Positions 5,083 through 5,167 of a stretch of DNA of 5,167 nucleotides are shown here, in pieces. This DNA comes from Oscillospiraceae bacterium. Its GTDB lineage: Bacteria; Bacillota_A; Clostridia; Monoglobales; WRBX01. Under the pieces are notes generated by a model. The model made no database searches and was not told where the DNA came from. It saw nothing but the letters and a program-made list of their open reading frames with translations. The stretch lies in NCBI GenBank assembly GCA_009784335.1, contig WRBX01000057.1:1-5167 (forward strand). The letters run 5' to 3'. Position numbers and translations under genes: made by a program. Position 1 is the stretch's first letter. Every line of letters starts with the position of its first letter.

Positions 5083-5167
5083 ATGAAAAAGATTTGGATA
5101 TTTTTTCTTGCATATTTATTCAATGTGCGGTCGGCCTTAGCGGCGCCGGCTGATTATGATGTGGATA
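5083..5167 (+). CDS. Secreted or cell-surface protein, N-terminus only
   Basis: Only 28 codons are in the window. The start ATG at 5083 has AAGGTG (5071-5076) 6 nt upstream. The sequence begins with a typical Sec signal peptide: MKK, a hydrophobic core IWIFFLAYLF, then NVRSALA with a likely signal peptidase I site after ALA, before APADYD. There is no lipobox cysteine. The mature protein lies beyond the window, so its function cannot be stated. The start lies directly after the heptad inverted repeat. Confidence 0.7.
   Translation, partial: MKKIWIFFLAYLFNVRSALAAPADYDVD

Overview
The window looks like the chromosome of a low- to mid-GC Firmicute, most likely an uncultured member of the Clostridia. 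The best evidence is a recognisable MecA adaptor gene, since MecA/ClpC adaptors are confined to Firmicutes. A large FtsX-type ABC permease of a kind common in clostridial genomes, AAGGA-type ribosome binding sites and intergenic regions full of palindromic repeats agree with this. The species cannot be fixed from the sequence.

Layout. Positions 1-1506 are the 3' end of a large ABC transporter permease gene. Positions 1507-1838 are non-coding and hold several GC-rich hairpin repeats. Next comes a block of four hexamers spaced exactly 11 bp apart (1840-1878), which looks like a binding site for a PhoB/PhoP/OmpR-type response regulator. It lies upstream of two closely spaced genes (1948-2715 and 2732-3457) for soluble proteins that I do not recognise. 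On the opposite strand, converging with them, is rsmG (3477-4130), the 16S rRNA m7G527 methyltransferase gene. Its last codons and stop lie inside a dispersed repeat.

The region between rsmG and the divergent mecA-like gene (4385-4933) is dense. It holds a 135-bp palindrome built from CACAGAT words (4144-4278), a second four-unit 11-bp-periodic site (4290-4328), and a good candidate rsmG promoter (TTGACA, 17 bp, TAAATT) that overlaps this site. After mecA there is a second large inverted repeat, made of TAACGAA heptads (4937-5069). The window ends with the signal peptide of a secreted protein (from 5083).

How the parts may work together. The ABC permease, RsmG and MecA are ordinary functions. 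The unusual points are two similar response-regulator-like sites, one before the unknown gene pair and one between rsmG and mecA, and the number of modular palindromes, one of which appears to have rewritten the RsmG C-terminus. No complete known defence, mobile or CRISPR system is visible. The best candidate for something undescribed is the two-gene unit at 1948-3457 with its regulatory site.
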